This document shows positions 18,443 to 28,902 of a stretch of 64,000 bases of DNA, in pieces. The position numbers were made by a program, and so were the translations under genes. Position 1 is the stretch's first letter; each line of letters starts with the position of its first letter. Below the pieces are notes generated by a model. The model saw only the letters and a program-made list of their open reading frames with translations, was not told the DNA's origin and did not search any database. This DNA comes from Fidelibacterota bacterium (GTDB taxonomy: Bacteria; Fidelibacterota; Marinisomatia; Marinisomatales; TCS55): assembly GCA_004124385.1 (NCBI GenBank), contig SCKN01000002.1, positions 124,001 to 188,000 on the forward strand. Direction: 5' to 3'.

Positions 18443-21271
18443 ATGTTTAAAAATACACCTCCAGCAGACGCATTCATTGACCGCCACATCGGTCCCATTA
18501 GCGATGAAATAAACGCAATGCTAAAAACCCTTGGGTTAACGAATCTTGAAGAATTGATCCAAAAAACAATCCCCGCAGAAATATTGGATGATGGTTCTCT
18601 GAATATTGACAAAGCAGTTGATGAACTGAATACCATCAAATCTCTGCGCTCCATCGCTGCGAAAAATACTGTAACACGATCTTATATAGGTATGGGATAT
18701 ACGGGCACAATCACGCCTCCTGTCATTTTACGTAATATCCTGGAAAATCCGGGTTGGTATACTCAATACACTCCATACCAGGCAGAGATTAGCCAGGGAC
18801 GGCTGGAAGCACTTTTGAATTTCCAGACTATGGTGTGTGATATGACCGGGATGGAGATTGCCAATGCCTCTCTTTTAGACGAAGCAACAGCTGCTGCAGA
18901 AGCTATGGCTATGATGGCTCGATTGATCCCAAAACGCAATGTTTTTTATGTATCGCTTGATTGTTATCCCCAAACAATAGATGTACTCAAAACTCGAGCT
19001 AAACCTATAGGTATTGAACTGGTTGTTACTCATGAAAGAGATTTTGAGTTTAATGGAGATACATTGGGCATTCTTATCCAATATCCTGCATCTGATGGCC
19101 GCATTGGTGATTATTCCGAAATGAGTAAAAATGCTCATGAAAATGGAAGTTTGGTCGCTGCTGCTGCAGATATTTTAAGTTTAGCTATGATAAAACCTCC
19201 GGGTGAATGGGGCGCAGATATTGTTGTGGGAAGTGCCCAGCGGTTTGGTGTGCCCATGGGTTATGGCGGACCCCACGCTGCGTTTTTTGCCACTCATAAA
19301 AAATACGAGCGCAAGATACCCGGTAGGATTATAGGCCTATCTCAAGATGTGTACGGAAATCCAGCTTTACGAATGGCGCTGCAAACACGTGAGCAGCATA
19401 TTCGTCGAGACAAAGCCACGTCTAATATATGCACAGCACAAGTTTTGCTGGCAATCATGTCCAGCATGTACGCTGTTTATCACGGTCCTCATGGAATTAG
19501 CCGCATTGCCAAACGAGTCAATTATTTGACTGCTATACTTGCCGGTTCACTGGAAAAAGCTGGCTTTGATCTTGTTCATAATCATTTTTTTGATACAATT
19601 CGATTTAAGGCTGATTCTCATTTTGCTAAAAAAGCGTTTGGTGCTGGAATGTTATTTTGGGATTATGGTGATGGCACATTAGGAATTACCATTGATGAAA
19701 CGTCAAGTATTGAAGACATTCAAGATATTTTTGATATTTTTGAAACCAAAGCCATGGAACCGAGTGGGCAAACAATTCAAAAAAATATAATTCGGGCATC
19801 ACCATTTTTAGAACATCCCGTTTTTAATACACACCATTCAGAAACGGAAATGCTCCGTTATATATATAAGCTCCAGCAAAAAGACCTTTCTTTGGCTACT
19901 AGTATGATTCCGCTGGGTTCATGCACTATGAAATTGAATGCCACCACAGAAATGATGGGTATTATCTGGCCGGAGTTTGCAAACCTCCATCCCTTTGCGC
20001 CACAGAAACATGTGCAAGGCTATGAAGAAATTATTGCAGAACTTGGGAACTGGCTGTGTGAGATGACCGGTTTTACAGGATATTCATTCCAACCAAATTC
20101 CGGCGCACAGGGAGAATATGCCGGATTAATGGTTATTTCAGCTTTTCATAAATCCAATGGCGATGAGCATCGCAATGTATGTCTGATCCCCGCTTCAGCC
20201 CACGGCACTAACCCGGCAAGCGCTGTGATGAATGGCATGAAAGTGATTGTTGTAAAATGCGATGATGGTGGAAACATTGATATGGAAGATCTCAAAATAA
20301 AAGCTGAAGCGCACAGTTATCAATTGGCGGCATTTATGGTCACCTATCCGTCTACACACGGCGTTTTTGAAGCCCACATCAAGGATGTGTGCAACGTTAT
20401 TCACGATCATGGCGGACAGGTCTATTTAGACGGCGCCAACTTAAACGCAATGGTCGGATTGTGTAAACCGGCAAATTTTGGCGCCGATGTATGCCATATT
20501 AATTTGCATAAAACCTTTTGTATTCCTCATGGTGGCGGTGGTCCGGGTATGGGGCCTATTTTTACGCAAGATCATTTAACAAAATTTCTCCCCGGCCACC
20601 CGATTGTCAGTACAAGCGGCGGAGAAGGAGTTAAAGCTGTCTCCGCAGCGCCATTTGGCAGTGCCAGCATTTTGCCCATATCCTGGGCTTATATAAAAAT
20701 GTTGGGAGGCGAAGGTTTGAAAAAAGCAACTCAAGTGGCGATTCTTAATGCAAATTATATGGCTAAAATATTGAGTGAACATTTTGACATTTTATACACA
20801 GGACAAAATGGAATGGTGGGTCATGAATTTATTGTGGACATGCGTCCCTTCAGAAAATCCAGCGGTATTACTGATGAAGATGTGGCAAAGCGCTTAATGG
20901 ATTATGGATTCCACGCACCGACCATGTCATTTCCCGTTCCAGGTACGCTGATGATTGAACCTACAGAAAGTGAAGCAAAATCAGAACTGGATCGCTTTTG
21001 CCGGGCGTTGATTCAGATTAAAGAAGAGATTTTAGCCATCGAAAACGGGGAAGCTGATAAAGACGATAATGTTTTAAAAAATGCGCCTCATACGGCCCGC
21101 CATGTTACGTCTGATAATTGGTCACATCCCTATTCAAGAGAAGAGGCTGCTTATCCGACTCCCTGTACGAAAGAAAATAAATTCTGGCCCGCGGTAGGCA
21201 GAGTGGATAATGCTTTTGGCGACCGCAACCTGGTGTGTTCGTGTCCGCCCATTGAGGATTATGAAACATAA
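18443..21271 (+). CDS. gcvP: Glycine dehydrogenase (decarboxylating), single-chain P-protein
   Basis: This is the P-protein of the glycine cleavage system: it decarboxylates glycine using PLP and passes the aminomethyl group to the lipoyl H-protein. The 942 residues match the usual length of the fused alpha2 form. The start region [18 protein letters not shown] is typical, so I prefer the ATG at 18443 over an in-frame ATG at 18383. The first half carries [20 protein letters not shown] and [20 protein letters not shown]. The second half carries [18 protein letters not shown] and the PLP lysine in [20 protein letters not shown]. No gcvT or gcvH is adjacent and I see no glycine riboswitch. It overlaps nothing and is followed four bases later by a DUF3147-like gene. 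Confidence 0.95.
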   Translation: MFKNTPPADAFIDRHIGPISDEINAMLKTLGLTNLEELIQKTIPAEILDDGSLNIDKAVDELNTIKSLRSIAAKNTVTRSYIGMGYTGTITPPVILRNILENPGWYTQYTPYQAEISQGRLEALLNFQTMVCDMTGMEIANASLLDEATAAAEAMAMMARLIPKRNVFYVSLDCYPQTIDVLKTRAKPIGIELVVTHERDFEFNGDTLGILIQYPASDGRIGDYSEMSKNAHENGSLVAAAADILSLAMIKPPGEWGADIVVGSAQRFGVPMGYGGPHAAFFATHKKYERKIPGRIIGLSQDVYGNPALRMALQTREQHIRRDKATSNICTAQVLLAIMSSMYAVYHGPHGISRIAKRVNYLTAILAGSLEKAGFDLVHNHFFDTIRFKADSHFAKKAFGAGMLFWDYGDGTLGITIDETSSIEDIQDIFDIFETKAMEPSGQTIQKNIIRASPFLEHPVFNTHHSETEMLRYIYKLQQKDLSLATSMIPLGSCTMKLNATTEMMGIIWPEFANLHPFAPQKHVQGYEEIIAELGNWLCEMTGFTGYSFQPNSGAQGEYAGLMVISAFHKSNGDEHRNVCLIPASAHGTNPASAVMNGMKVIVVKCDDGGNIDMEDLKIKAEAHSYQLAAFMVTYPSTHGVFEAHIKDVCNVIHDHGGQVYLDGANLNAMVGLCKPANFGADVCHINLHKTFCIPHGGGGPGMGPIFTQDHLTKFLPGHPIVSTSGGEGVKAVSAAPFGSASILPISWAYIKMLGGEGLKKATQVAILNANYMAKILSEHFDILYTGQNGMVGHEFIVDMRPFRKSSGITDEDVAKRLMDYGFHAPTMSFPVPGTLMIEPTESEAKSELDRFCRALIQIKEEILAIENGEADKDDNVLKNAPHTARHVTSDNWSHPYSREEAAYPTPCTKENKFWPAVGRVDNAFGDRNLVCSCPPIEDYET

Positions 21272-21274
21272 ATC

Positions 21275-21625
21275 ATGCTTTATACAGTTATAAAAATATT
21301 AATTACATCCGGCTTGGTGGTGGCTATTTCAGAGATTGCCAAACGAAGTTCCATGATGGCCGGGATATTGGCTTCAATTCCATTGATTTCTGTTTTGGGA
21401 TTTATCTGGCTTTATCTGGATACAAAAGAAGTTGAAAAGATTTCCAATCTCTCCACCAGTATTTTCTGGCTGGTGATTCCGTCCCTGGCTTTGTTTGTAA
21501 CGCTACCAATTTTATTGAAAAAAGGAATCGGCTTTTACCCGGGCCTTGGAATCGCTACATCTGTGACGGTTGTTTGCTACTATTTGATGATTGTTGTTTT
21601 GGGGAAATTTGGAATAAAACTATAA
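21275..21625 (+). CDS. DUF3147-like small inner membrane protein
   Basis: The 116-residue protein has four predicted helices: ILITSGLVVAISEIA, MMAGILASIPLISVLGFIWL, IFWLVIPSLALFVTLPIL and GIATSVTVVCYYLMIVV. The motifs 'SEIAKRSSMMAGILASIPL' and 'WLYLDTKEVEKI' match what I know of DUF3147 proteins. Function is unknown. It starts three bases after gcvP, so the two are probably co-transcribed, and it converges on the isoaspartyl peptidase gene with only 16 bases between stops. Confidence 0.75.
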   Translation: MLYTVIKILITSGLVVAISEIAKRSSMMAGILASIPLISVLGFIWLYLDTKEVEKISNLSTSIFWLVIPSLALFVTLPILLKKGIGFYPGLGIATSVTVVCYYLMIVVLGKFGIKL

Positions 21626-21641
21626 CCTCTGAATTTCTAAC

Positions 21642-22601
21642 TTAATCTTTATAGATTTTAACAGTCAGTTCGCTATCACTGAAATAATAGCCCCTGTACA
21701 TGCCTTCTGTATTGAAAGGCATGGCAAAACTCCCTTTACCATCCATGGCAATTACACCACCGGTTCCACCACGGTCGGTTAATTTATCTACGACAGCCTG
21801 GGCTGCATCTTGAACAGATTTCTTTTCATAGTCCATTTGGGCGGCGATATCATAAGCCACACTCCCGCGAATAAAATATTCCCCTTGCCCCGTTCCTGAT
21901 ACAGCGCATGTTTCGTTACTGGCATACGTACCGGCGCCAATAATCGGGGAATCTCCCACGCGGCCCCAGCGCTTATTCGTCAGTCCTCCGGTAGATGTCC
22001 CGGCAGCGAGATTGCCTTTTTTATCCAACGCTACGCAACCCACAGTGCCATGTTTTTCAATTTCTTTTTCTTTAGCTTTCATCAACGATTTGAATCTGCG
22101 TTCGGTATGGAAATAACTATTAGGAACAATTTCCAATCCTTGCTCATTGGCAAATACATCTGCTCCATCGCCGGCTAAAAGTACATGCTGCGTTTCTTCC
22201 ATCACTTTTCTGGCGGCGGTTATGGGGTTTTTCACTGTTTTAACTCCAGCGACAGCTCCCGCTTGGTGAGTTTCGCCGTCCATAATGGAAGCATCGAGTT
22301 CATTGGTGCCCTCCCCGGTAAAAACAGCACCTTTCCCGGCATTGAATAGAGGGGAATCTTCCATTACCCGAATAGTCGCTTCTACAGCATCCAGACTAGA
22401 GCCGCCTTTTTCTAATATTTCATAACCCGTTTTCAGTGCCGCAGACAATTTAGAAATATATTCAGCTTCTTTTTCAGCACTCATATTTTCTCGTGTAATC
22501 GTTCCGGCTCCGCCATGGATGACCAATCCAAAATGTTCATCAGAGAAGTTGCTACAAGAAATGTAAAATAATACTGAAAATATAATAAAAGATTGTTTCA
22601 T
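21642..22601 (-). CDS. Isoaspartyl peptidase/L-asparaginase (plant-type, Ntn hydrolase), probable lipoprotein
   Basis: The 319-residue precursor should self-cleave before the catalytic threonine in HGTVGCVALDKKG. Other family motifs are VIHGGAGTI, AGKGAVFTGEGTNELDASIM and the substrate loop RVGDSPIIGAGTYA with SGTGQGEYFIR. It hydrolyses asparagine and isoaspartyl dipeptides. The N-terminus MKQSFIIFSVLFYISCSN has a lipobox-like cysteine, so a periplasmic lipoprotein is likely. The start overlaps the end of the deoxynucleoside kinase gene by four bases (ATGA), which indicates coupled translation. Confidence 0.9.
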   Translation of the reverse strand: MKQSFIIFSVLFYISCSNFSDEHFGLVIHGGAGTITRENMSAEKEAEYISKLSAALKTGYEILEKGGSSLDAVEATIRVMEDSPLFNAGKGAVFTGEGTNELDASIMDGETHQAGAVAGVKTVKNPITAARKVMEETQHVLLAGDGADVFANEQGLEIVPNSYFHTERRFKSLMKAKEKEIEKHGTVGCVALDKKGNLAAGTSTGGLTNKRWGRVGDSPIIGAGTYASNETCAVSGTGQGEYFIRGSVAYDIAAQMDYEKKSVQDAAQAVVDKLTDRGGTGGVIAMDGKGSFAMPFNTEGMYRGYYFSDSELTVKIYKD

Positions 22602-23215
22602 GCTAACCGCTGCTGCGTTTCATCCAATATTTTGGTTAATTTTTCTTTATCATCAAAAATATTAAATCCATCCGTCTCAATTACAAGAACAGGAATATTC
22701 TTTATATTATTGATCCATTTATTATAGGCCACATTCAACGTGTGTAAATATTCAGGATCGATCGTTTTTTCATAATCCCTGGAACGATTTTTGATTCTGG
22801 AAAGGAGCGTATCAGTTGATGCTTTAAGGTAAATAATCAGATCCGGTTGCCGCAGATATGATGTCATAATAGAGAATAAACCACGATAATTTTCCCAATC
22901 TCTCTTATCCATAAAATTCATTTCCTGGAGATTGCGTGCAAATATCTCCACATCCTCATAAATCGTTCGGTCCTGGATCACGCCGCCATTAGACATACTC
23001 ATTTCGTGGTGGGTCTTAAACCGCTTATGTAAAAAATAAACTTGCAGATTGAAACTCCAGCGAGACATATCTCTATAAAAATCTATGAGATAAGGATTAT
23101 CAGCCACCGATTCATAATAGGGGATCCAGTCCATTTTTTTTGAAACTATTTCTGTAAAAGTAGTTTTTCCAACACCAATATTTCCGGCTAATCCAACAAA
23201 TGGATGATTTTTCAA
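22598..23215 (-). CDS. Deoxynucleoside kinase (deoxyadenosine/deoxyguanosine kinase family)
   Basis: The 205-residue enzyme phosphorylates deoxynucleosides with ATP for salvage. The P-loop GNIGVGKTTF is at residues 11-20, the substrate-binding segment YYESVADNPYLIDFY follows, and the DRT/S-type motif is IQDRTIYEDVEIFA. A lid arginine region RIKNRSRDYE is near residue 140. The start is TTG at 23215, supported by AAAGGA eight bases upstream. The ATG nearer that site is out of frame and leads to an immediate stop. It overlaps the downstream asparaginase gene by four bases. Confidence 0.9.
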   Translation of the reverse strand: MKNHPFVGLAGNIGVGKTTFTEIVSKKMDWIPYYESVADNPYLIDFYRDMSRWSFNLQVYFLHKRFKTHHEMSMSNGGVIQDRTIYEDVEIFARNLQEMNFMDKRDWENYRGLFSIMTSYLRQPDLIIYLKASTDTLLSRIKNRSRDYEKTIDPEYLHTLNVAYNKWINNIKNIPVLVIETDGFNIFDDKEKLTKILDETQQRLA

Positions 23216-23256
23216 GTCATTTTTCCTTTCATTTCATTACGTTTTTGATAATCAAT

Positions 23257-25143
23257 TTATAACGAAGTAAGCAGATGATTAGAATGAAGAATCTCCTGCT
23301 CTTCCATCAAATCCAAATATTCTTGTTCTAATGTATTCATATTTTTTAGTGCACGTTCAAGGATTTCATAATCATCAACATGATCAGGGTTTTTAGTTAA
23401 TGCACGTTCTATTTCGATCTCCTTTTCAATAGTTGTAAATCGTTTTTCAATCCAAGTTAAACGATTCCTAACCTTTTTACGTTCTTTATAATCGGATTTT
23501 CCTTTTGGTTCAACCTTAACTTTTGGTCTTTCAGATTTACTTTGGTTTTCTTCCTGTTTTTTCCACTCGTAATATTCGTAATTCCCTTCAAATAATCGGA
23601 TGCCACCATTCCCAACTTCGCAGGTAAGATTGGTTACATTATTTAAAAAGTGACGATCATGTGAAATACAAACAATGGAGCCGGAGAATTGGACTAATGC
23701 GCGTTCTACAACATTTCGAGTCATCATATCCAAATGGTTTGTAGGCTCATCTAACAAGAGTAAATGAGATGGCTGAACCAACATTCTTGCCAAGGCGACT
23801 CGTGCTATTTCACCACCAGAAAGCACTTTTACATATTTTTCTATCTCATCTCCGGAAAACATGAAACTGCCCAGGTAAGTTCTCATTTCAGTTTCACTCC
23901 ACCCTTGGCTTACTTTTTGGATTGATTCAAAAACTGTTTCATTGGGATTTAATATTTCCAATTGATGCTGGGCATAGTAAGCACTAACCACACTGGAGCC
24001 TATTCGGACAGCACCGGATGTTACAGATTCCACACCTGCCAGCATTTTCAATAAAGTTGATTTACCGACACCATTATGGCCAACTAGCCCAATTTTTTGT
24101 CCCCGTTCTACCACCATATCTAAATTGTTAAAAACTTCAATATCGCCATAGTGCTTGGTCACATTCCTGCAAGATGCCACATTCAACGGCGATCGGCTCG
24201 GCTGGGGCAATCTCAAATTCATGGAATGATTTTGTTCTGTGGGTGCTTCAATCTTTTCCAATTTATCCAGCATTTTTATCCGGCTTTGAACTTGGGTTGC
24301 TTTGGTATTTTTTGATCGAAACCGTTCTATAAACCGTTCCGTATCTTTAATTTGTTTTTGCTGATTTCGAAAGGCATTCCTATGCTGTTCAATACGTAAT
24401 GCTTTTTCTTCAGTGTATTTTGTATAGTTGCCATGGTACAGTGTAATTTTTTTAAGATCAATTTCAAGGATATTATTTATGGATCGGTCTAAAAATGCCC
24501 GGTCATGGCTAATCATAACCATCCCGCCTTTCCAATTGGCTAAAAAAGATTCCAACCAGATGGTTGCTTCCAAATCTAAATGGTTTGTAGGCTCATCGAG
24601 AAAAAGAATATCCGGTTGCTGTAAGAGAATGGATGCCAAAGCTACGCGCATTCGCCAACCACCACTAAAGACATCCATGGGTTCAGTAAATTTTTCATCG
24701 GCAAACCCAAGTCCACTTAAAATCTTTTTTGCCTTATCTTCAAGGTTCCAACCGCCCAACGCTTCAAAACGATGTTGAGCATCGCCTAATTTATTCACCA
24801 ATTCCATATTATCATGGTCTTTGGAAATAGCTTCGGATAAAGCAAGCATCTTTCCTTCCAAATCTCGTACTTCCGGGAAGGCAACCAACACTTCTTCTAA
24901 TATGGATCGGCCAGTACCGGCCACAATATCCTGTGCCAGATATCCGATGGTGGTCGATTTATCAACCTGTACATTTCCAGAATCAGGCGAATCTTTCCCC
25001 AACATAATTCGAAGCAATGTGGTTTTTCCGGATCCATTCGGCCCAACAAGTCCAATACGCATCCCACGTTTGATAGATACATTTACATTATTAAACAGAT
25101 CTCCATCCGGGAAAGATTTGGATAGGTTTTCAAGACGAATCAT
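23257..25143 (-). CDS. ABC-F family ATP-binding protein (Uup/YdiF-like)
   Basis: The 628-residue cytosolic protein has two ABC ATPase domains and no membrane segments. Walker A motifs are GPNGSGKTT and GHNGVGKST. Signature motifs are VFSGGWRMRVALA and LSGGEIARVALA. Walker B motifs are DILFLDEPTNHLD and HLLLLDEPTNHLD. The linker between domains is charged (KQIKDTERFIERFRSKNTKA), and a coiled coil near the C-terminus (residues about 545-625) is typical of Uup/YdiF types. ABC-F proteins act on the ribosome to relieve stalling or resist antibiotics. The exact subfamily cannot be fixed here. It lies 42 bases upstream of the kinase gene and after an inverted repeat. Confidence 0.92.
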   Translation of the reverse strand: MIRLENLSKSFPDGDLFNNVNVSIKRGMRIGLVGPNGSGKTTLLRIMLGKDSPDSGNVQVDKSTTIGYLAQDIVAGTGRSILEEVLVAFPEVRDLEGKMLALSEAISKDHDNMELVNKLGDAQHRFEALGGWNLEDKAKKILSGLGFADEKFTEPMDVFSGGWRMRVALASILLQQPDILFLDEPTNHLDLEATIWLESFLANWKGGMVMISHDRAFLDRSINNILEIDLKKITLYHGNYTKYTEEKALRIEQHRNAFRNQQKQIKDTERFIERFRSKNTKATQVQSRIKMLDKLEKIEAPTEQNHSMNLRLPQPSRSPLNVASCRNVTKHYGDIEVFNNLDMVVERGQKIGLVGHNGVGKSTLLKMLAGVESVTSGAVRIGSSVVSAYYAQHQLEILNPNETVFESIQKVSQGWSETEMRTYLGSFMFSGDEIEKYVKVLSGGEIARVALARMLVQPSHLLLLDEPTNHLDMMTRNVVERALVQFSGSIVCISHDRHFLNNVTNLTCEVGNGGIRLFEGNYEYYEWKKQEENQSKSERPKVKVEPKGKSDYKERKKVRNRLTWIEKRFTTIEKEIEIERALTKNPDHVDDYEILERALKNMNTLEQEYLDLMEEQEILHSNHLLTSL

Positions 25144-25154
25144 GATAATAAAAC

Positions 25155-25222
25155 GTAATTATTTAAAGCGTAATTAAATAAAGGTCCATATCGAATTACA
25201 TAATTACGTTTTAAATAATTAC
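25155..25222. repeat. 22-bp imperfect inverted repeat between mtaB and the ABC-F gene
   Basis: The arms gtaattatttaaagcgtaat(ta) at 25155-25176 and its complement at 25201-25222 differ at one base, with a 24-base spacer. The right arm covers the mtaB stop codon. An AT-rich stem this long may end or slow mtaB transcription, or mark a small mobile element. Confidence 0.6.
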
Positions 25223-26511
25223 AATTGTCCATCAATGAAACTGCCTTGATTTTTTATAAGTGAAACGGGGTGAATAGTATTTATTAGGTTTGTATCTCCA
25301 TCAACTTGTACTTGAATATAATTATCTGTATGCCCTTGAATTTTTCCATTTTTCATCGTCTCAAAAAGAACCGGACGATCCTTACCAATGAATTGATCAT
25401 TGAAATAACGCCGTTTTTTATCTGACAGAATATGGAGCATTTTGCTTCGTTCTGCTCGTGTTTCTTTTGGCACAACTTCACCCATTTCAACAGCATCTGT
25501 ATTGGGCCGTTCCGAATAGGTAAATACATGGAGATAGGAAATATCCAACTCATTTAGAAAATTGTACGTATCAAGAAAATCGTCATCCGTTTCTCCAGGA
25601 AAACCCACGATTACGTCCACACCGATACAGGCATGGGGAATAATCGATTTGATCTTGGCCACTCGTTCTTCGTACAAATCCCGTTTATATCTTCGGCGCA
25701 TTGCACTTAAAATTTTGTCCGAACCCGATTGCAAAGGAATGTGAAAATGGGGCATAAATTTTTGTGACGATGCACAAAATTCAATAATCTCATTGGTAAG
25801 CAGATTCGGTTCAATAGATGAAATCCTGATTCGGTCAATTCCATCCAACTGTTCTAATTGCTGAATTAAATCAAAAAATGTCTCATCCGACCCTTTGCCA
25901 AAATCGCCGATATTCACTCCTGTGAGAACGATTTCTCGCGCATCTGTTTCTGCCACTTCTTTTGCGACTTGCAACGTTTTATCAATAGTATCACTTCGAC
26001 TCTCACCCCGAGCCATTGGAATGGTACAAAATGAACAAGTATAATCACACCCATCTTGGATTTTTAAAAAGGAACGTGTTCGTTCCCCGGAAGAATAAGA
26101 TGGCGTGAATGTATGAACATGATCAATCTCGGATTGAATCACCTTTGCCCCACCATTCAAATCAATAGAATCTAAATAGTTCAATAAATTAAATTTTTCT
26201 CCCGCACCTAAAACAATGTCGACACCATCAATAGCAGCAATATCATTTGGTTTAAGTTGAGCGTAGCACCCAATGACTGCAATGGCTGATTCTGGATTGC
26301 GCCGCTTGGCTTGGCGAATGAGCTTCCGAGCTTCTTTGTCAGCATTCTCCGTCACTGAACACGTATTTAGAACATAAATGTCCGCCGTATCCCTGTAGTC
26401 AACTTTCTCAAATCCATGACGCAGAAAATCACGGGAGATTGTAGCCGTCTCCGAGAAATTTAATTTGCAACCCAATGTATGGAATGCTACGCGTTTGGTT
26501 GGTGTACTCAT
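25219..26511 (-). CDS. mtaB: tRNA t6A37 methylthiotransferase MtaB
   Basis: The 430-residue radical-SAM enzyme adds a methylthio group to N6-threonylcarbamoyladenosine-37 of tRNA. The N-terminal UPF0004 domain has the cluster cysteines in TLGCKLNFSE, NTCSVTENADKEARK and VIGCYAQ. The radical-SAM cluster is CDYTCSFCTIP at about residue 150. A C-terminal TRAM region ends the protein. The GCKLN motif and the t6A-type spacing favour MtaB over MiaB or RimO. No strong ribosome-binding site precedes the ATG. Confidence 0.9.
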   Translation of the reverse strand: MSTPTKRVAFHTLGCKLNFSETATISRDFLRHGFEKVDYRDTADIYVLNTCSVTENADKEARKLIRQAKRRNPESAIAVIGCYAQLKPNDIAAIDGVDIVLGAGEKFNLLNYLDSIDLNGGAKVIQSEIDHVHTFTPSYSSGERTRSFLKIQDGCDYTCSFCTIPMARGESRSDTIDKTLQVAKEVAETDAREIVLTGVNIGDFGKGSDETFFDLIQQLEQLDGIDRIRISSIEPNLLTNEIIEFCASSQKFMPHFHIPLQSGSDKILSAMRRRYKRDLYEERVAKIKSIIPHACIGVDVIVGFPGETDDDFLDTYNFLNELDISYLHVFTYSERPNTDAVEMGEVVPKETRAERSKMLHILSDKKRRYFNDQFIGKDRPVLFETMKNGKIQGHTDNYIQVQVDGDTNLINTIHPVSLIKNQGSFIDGQL

Positions 26512-26520
26512 AATTAAATT

Positions 26521-26590
26521 GCCGCAGAGTCGCAGAGGTCGCAGAGTATCTTTAAGATTTCTTCTTTAGTGTTCTCTGCGTTTTTGCGGC
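26521..26590. repeat. CGCAGAG-type dispersed inverted element, copy 1
   Basis: The left part gccgcagagtcgcagag holds tandem CGCAGAG units, with a third at 26540-26546. The right part ctctgcgtttttgcggc at 26574-26590 is its imperfect reverse complement. It fills the gap between mtaB and the end of the branched-chain operon. A related element occurs at 47656-47745. It may end the cimA transcript. Confidence 0.5.
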
Positions 26591-26652
26591 TAAAAATCGG
26601 AGTGGAAATTAAGACTTAAAAAAGAAATAGTACTTTATAGAAAAGAAAAAAC

Positions 26653-28263
26653 TTATACGTCAATTAATGATAATTCTTTTTTAGAATTTTGAATTTTAAA
26701 TAACCGATAATTAAAACTATCTCCCAATGCTTCCCAACTCGCTTCGATGATATTTTCAGACACGCCGATGGTTGACCAACTTTCATTTCCATCCGAACTT
26801 TCTATTAAAACGCGAACTTTTGCGCTGGTGCCGTCCTGCTCATTCAATACACGCACTTTATAATCGGTGAGTTTTACTTGTTCAAGCTCTGGAAAAAATC
26901 GAACCAATGCTTTCTTGATTGCATTATTCAGCGCATTTACAGGACCATTTCCATCTGCCGCAGTATGCTCAATTTCTCCATCCACTTTTACTTTCAGCAT
27001 GGCATCGGCGCTGCTGTTCCCCTGTTTATCATAATGAACATTAACACGAGATTCCAAAACTTCAAAAAAGGGTTTATACGCACCCTTTCTTTTTTGCAAT
27101 ATGAGCTCAAAAGATGCTTCGGCACTTTCAAATTGATAGCCTTCATGTTCCAAAGATTTAATCTGATTTACCAGATCCTTGGTTAATTGTTTATCGCCAT
27201 TCAATTCAACATTAAGTTCATCTGCTTTAAACCTGATATTGCTTTGTCCCGAGAGATCCGAAACAAGAACACGTTGATAGCTCCCCACTTTTTTGGGGTC
27301 AATATGCTCATACATTCGACTATCTTTCATAACGGCACTTACATGAATTCCACCTTTGTGAGCAAAGGCAGATTTCCCCACATAAGGCGCCTGATCATCG
27401 GGATGTAAATTCATGAGCTCATAAACAAAATGCGTTAACGGTGTTAATTTTTTTAAATCGATTTTGGATTGCATTTGTTGATTCATTTTTAAGATCAAAT
27501 TGGGAATAATCGTCCCCAAGTTTGCATTCCCACAGCGTTCGCCCACGCCATTAATTGTCCCTTGAACATGTGTTGCGCCGGCCATAACCGCTGCCAATGT
27601 ATTGGCTGTTGCAAGTCCACCATCATTATGAACATGAACTCCAATTCGTGATTCAAACTTTTGAACCACTGCACGTGTAGCTTCCTGAATAAACTCCGGC
27701 AATGAGCCACCATTCGTATCACATAATACGAGAGTATCCGCACCACCTTTTTCAGCCGCTTCCAACATCTTCAATGCAAAAGATGAGGATGTTTTGTAGC
27801 CATCATAAAAATGCTCTGCATCAAAAATAACGCGCTTCCCTTCCTTGACTAAAAATGCGACTGATTTCTCAATGAGTTCTGCATTTTCATCTTCTTCTAA
27901 ACCGAGTCCTTTCTCCGAATGAAGTTGCCAAGATTTACCGAAAATTGTTATAACAGACGTTTCGGCTTGAAGAAGGGCATTTAAATTGGGATCTGATTCA
28001 ATTTTATTAGGCCACCGTGCCGTAGATCCAAAAGAACAAATTTTTGCCTGTTTCAATTTTAATTCATGGCATCTTTGGAAGAATTCCTGATCTCGCGGAT
28101 TGCTGCCGGGCCAACCGCCTTCCAAAATATTGATTCCAAAATCGTCTAATTTTTCTGCAATACGAAGTTTATCATCAACGGATAAAGTGACACCTTCACC
28201 TTGTGTCCCATCTCGAAGTGTTGTGTCAAATAATTCAATCTTTTTTAAGAATTCTTTCATCAT
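26653..28263 (-). CDS. cimA: (R)-citramalate synthase
   Basis: The 536-residue enzyme condenses pyruvate and acetyl-CoA to citramalate, the first step of the threonine-independent route to isoleucine. The catalytic domain starts [20 protein letters not shown] and has the metal-binding [14 protein letters not shown] and [15 protein letters not shown]. The LeuA-type allosteric domain occupies the last 150 residues. The opening 'GTQGEGV' and '[13 protein letters not shown]' distinguish this family from LeuA, also present nearby. Its ATG overlaps the leuD stop (ATGA). It is the last gene of the ilv-leu unit and shares LeuBCD, which process citramalate. Confidence 0.9.
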   Translation of the reverse strand: MMKEFLKKIELFDTTLRDGTQGEGVTLSVDDKLRIAEKLDDFGINILEGGWPGSNPRDQEFFQRCHELKLKQAKICSFGSTARWPNKIESDPNLNALLQAETSVITIFGKSWQLHSEKGLGLEEDENAELIEKSVAFLVKEGKRVIFDAEHFYDGYKTSSSFALKMLEAAEKGGADTLVLCDTNGGSLPEFIQEATRAVVQKFESRIGVHVHNDGGLATANTLAAVMAGATHVQGTINGVGERCGNANLGTIIPNLILKMNQQMQSKIDLKKLTPLTHFVYELMNLHPDDQAPYVGKSAFAHKGGIHVSAVMKDSRMYEHIDPKKVGSYQRVLVSDLSGQSNIRFKADELNVELNGDKQLTKDLVNQIKSLEHEGYQFESAEASFELILQKRKGAYKPFFEVLESRVNVHYDKQGNSSADAMLKVKVDGEIEHTAADGNGPVNALNNAIKKALVRFFPELEQVKLTDYKVRVLNEQDGTSAKVRVLIESSDGNESWSTIGVSENIIEASWEALGDSFNYRLFKIQNSKKELSLIDV

Positions 28264-28901
28264 GTTCTAAATAACCAAGGGTGTTTTTGCAAATGGCTAG
28301 TTTCAAAAATTTTTATTTCTTCAGCATGGGATAAAGTCAGACCAATTTCTTCCAACCCATTTAATAAAGCATCTTTTCGAAATGATTCAATTTCAAAAAA
28401 AGTCATATTTCCAAATGAATCAGTCAGTGTTTGATTCTCCAAATCAACCTTTAAACTAAACCCTATATTGGATTCGGTTTTTTCGATTAGATGTTGAATT
28501 TTTTCTGTAGATAACGTGATGGGTAGAATTCCATTTTTGAAACAATTATTGTAAAAGATGTCCGCAAAACTTTCTGAAATAATAGCCTTAAAACCATAAT
28601 CTGCCAAAGCCCAAGGCGCATGTTCACGACTGGAACCACATCCAAAATTTTCACGAGTTAATAAAACAGATGAATTTTTATAGCGATCCTGGTTTAAAAC
28701 AAAATTTTGATTTAGTGGCCGATTAGTGCAATCCTGGCCCGGTTCTCCATGGTCCAAGTATCGCCATTCATCAAATAGGTTTGGGCCAAAACCAGTTCGA
28801 TGGATCGATTTTAAAAATTGCTTCGGAATAATGGCATCGGTGTCAATATTAGCACGATCTAATGGTGCAACAATTCCCGTAAATGTTTGGAATTTTTCCA
28901 T
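28260..28901 (-). CDS. leuD: 3-isopropylmalate dehydratase small subunit
   Basis: The 213-residue protein is the swivelling small subunit of isopropylmalate isomerase. Typical motifs are [47 protein letters not shown] and [20 protein letters not shown]-like sequence (here [19 protein letters not shown]). It works with LeuC, whose gene is one base upstream. It probably also isomerises citramalate for the CimA route. The length is normal. Confidence 0.95.
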   Translation of the reverse strand: MEKFQTFTGIVAPLDRANIDTDAIIPKQFLKSIHRTGFGPNLFDEWRYLDHGEPGQDCTNRPLNQNFVLNQDRYKNSSVLLTRENFGCGSSREHAPWALADYGFKAIISESFADIFYNNCFKNGILPITLSTEKIQHLIEKTESNIGFSLKVDLENQTLTDSFGNMTFFEIESFRKDALLNGLEEIGLTLSHAEEIKIFETSHLQKHPWLFRT

Positions 28902-28902
28902 C

